DNA of 7,458 nucleotides from Gemmatimonadaceae bacterium (GTDB taxonomy: Bacteria; Latescibacterota; UBA2968; UBA8231). The notes under the pieces are model-generated. The model did not search any database and was not told where the DNA came from. It saw only the letters and a program-made list of their open reading frames with translations. The position numbers and the translations under genes are program-made. Below are positions 6,572-7,458 of this stretch, piece after piece. The stretch's first letter is position 1, and each line of letters begins with the position of its first letter. The stretch covers positions 1 to 7,458 of the forward strand of contig PBSR01000142.1 in NCBI GenBank assembly GCA_002726335.1, written 5' to 3'.

Positions 6572-7458
6572 TACAGCCCCTCGCTCTCATAAAGGTCGAT
6601 GATGAAGGGAACAGCCTCAGCGAGGCTGTCGAACGAGCACTGTGGATGTCTCGTAACCGGCATGGTCTCGTCAGGCCCCACCTCGCCCAGGAACACCATG
6701 CCACAACCGGCGTTGGCCGCTGCCTGGCAGTCTCGTATGTCGTCTCCAACGTAGAGCACCCGGTCGAGTCGGAAGCGAAGGTCTCCGGACGCCTGGAGGA
6801 ACATGCCCGGCTCCGGCTTGCGCATGATCGAGTTCTCGTTCCAGTGGTGCGGCGAGACATAGACGGCGACGACCTCGACACCTCTCCGGGCCAGGGCCTG
6901 AACCATGTTCCTGTGTATCAGGTCCAACTCCTGCCTATCGACGAGGCCGCGTGCTACTCCAGCCTGATTGGTGATGACGACAAAGCGGAAGCCACTCCTG
7001 GACAGCGCCTCGAGAGCCGAGACCGTGTCCTCCACGAACCGGAACTTCTCCCAGTGGTCGACGTACTCGCCGCGGGGCGATTGCTCGTTGATGACACCGT
7101 CGCGATCGACGAGCAGGATCTTCTTCGGGCTCAGATAGTCGCGGGTGAGTTCGAGTCGCTCCGGATCCGAAATGCTGTGATAGCCGCCACCAATCACGAA
7201 TCCGGCCACCTCGCCGCTGGAGACCATCACCTTGATCACTTCGGAGTAGTCCACATCCGGAGCGCCCTCGATCTGCCCGAGGGCAGCGAGGACGCGGTCG
7301 CGTTCGACGACCATGTACCCGATCTCCACGTGGTCGAGGCCTCCATCGGACCGATCCGGTTGGTATCGAGAAACGCGCCCGTCGCCAGGGACGGCGACAT
7401 TGCCATGCGCCTTCGGTGACAGCGTCAGGGTGATGCTCGGCTCTTCCCTGAGGTGGAG
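6571..7458 (-). CDS. Fused sugar-1-phosphate nucleotidyltransferase (C-terminal part) and HAD-IIIA heptose-bisphosphate phosphatase; 5' end outside window
   Basis: The frame is open from the window's right edge to TAA at 6571-6573, giving 295 visible residues. Visible residues 1 to about 110 look like the C-terminal half of an HddC/RmlA-like nucleotidyltransferase: VEIGYMVVERDRVL (about 44-57) and SISDPERLELTRDYL (about 95-109, family 'I-G-T-P-E-R-L-x-x-A-x-x-Y-L'). A very short linker (SPKK) leads to a HAD-IIIA phosphatase of the GmhB type with LVDRDGVIN (nucleophile D118 and acid/base D120), ITNQAG (motif II, Thr163), RKPEPGM (motif III Lys214) and GDDIRD (motif IV, D239 and D243). It would cover two steps of GDP-heptose synthesis: removal of the 7-phosphate and nucleotide transfer to the 1-phosphate. 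The GTG at 7329 is an internal codon. The zinc-loop cysteines of classical GmhB are missing. GDP versus other nucleotide, and heptose versus other sugar, are inferred from the HddA-like neighbour. Confidence 0.85.
   Translation of the reverse strand, partial: LHLREEPSITLTLSPKAHGNVAVPGDGRVSRYQPDRSDGGLDHVEIGYMVVERDRVLAALGQIEGAPDVDYSEVIKVMVSSGEVAGFVIGGGYHSISDPERLELTRDYLSPKKILLVDRDGVINEQSPRGEYVDHWEKFRFVEDTVSALEALSRSGFRFVVITNQAGVARGLVDRQELDLIHRNMVQALARRGVEVVAVYVSPHHWNENSIMRKPEPGMFLQASGDLRFRLDRVLYVGDDIRDCQAAANAGCGMVFLGEVGPDETMPVTRHPQCSFDSLAEAVPFIIDLYESEGL
6577..6582 (-). promoter_or_regulatory. Ribosome binding site of the hddA-like gene
   Basis: GAGGGG on the minus strand sits 5 bases before the ATG (6571-6569) and inside the last codons of the upstream fused gene. 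It supports this start at a TAATG stop/start junction. Confidence 0.65.

Noticed and set aside
7327..7329. GTG as the start of a stand-alone phosphatase
   Set aside because: The frame continues open to the window edge, and residues on both sides of this codon form one continuous nucleotidyltransferase-like C-terminal region.

Overview
This window comes from a high-G+C bacterium (clearly above 55% by eye, with strong third-position G/C preference). An actinobacterial source is plausible, but nothing in the sequence proves it. It is densely coded, with no gap longer than about 70 bases, and reads as part of a surface-polysaccharide or glycoprotein-glycan locus.

Layout. At the left edge, the 3' end of a plus-strand NAD-dependent sugar epimerase/dehydratase (1-321) converges on, and overlaps by 7 bases, the last gene of a six-gene minus-strand array. 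Read in its own 5' to 3' direction (right to left), that array is: (1) a fused sugar-1-phosphate nucleotidyltransferase/HAD-IIIA phosphatase, cut by the window's right edge (7458-6571); (2) a GHMP kinase of the HddA heptose-7-phosphate kinase type (6571-5576); (3) a class-B asparagine synthase/amidotransferase (5506-3560); (4) a GT4 glycosyltransferase (3563-2382); (5) an extended-SDR nucleotide-sugar dehydratase/epimerase/decarboxylase (2372-1413); (6) a WecA/TagO/MraY-family polyprenyl-phosphate sugar-1-phosphate transferase (1400-315). Junctions are TAATG (1-base overlap), a 69-base gap, ATGA (4-base overlap), a 9-base gap and a 12-base gap. This suggests one transcript with translational coupling.

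How the genes may work together. Genes 1 and 2 supply three of the four enzymatic steps of the known GDP-D-glycero-alpha-D-manno-heptose route: kinase (HddA), phosphatase (GmhB-like) and guanylyltransferase (HddC-like). The isomerase GmhA is not in the window and would be expected just upstream (beyond 7458) or elsewhere. The SDR would make another nucleotide sugar, GT4 would transfer a sugar, the WecA-like protein would start the glycan on polyprenyl phosphate in the membrane, and the AsnB-like enzyme may amidate a sugar or precursor. The glycan structure and exact substrates are inference.

The most unusual points are the nucleotidyltransferase-phosphatase fusion, the absence in its phosphatase half of the cysteines that bind zinc in classical GmhB, and the embedding of an AsnB-type amidotransferase in a heptose/lipid-linked-glycan operon. 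No RNA genes, CRISPR arrays, insertion sequences or clear long repeats were seen.
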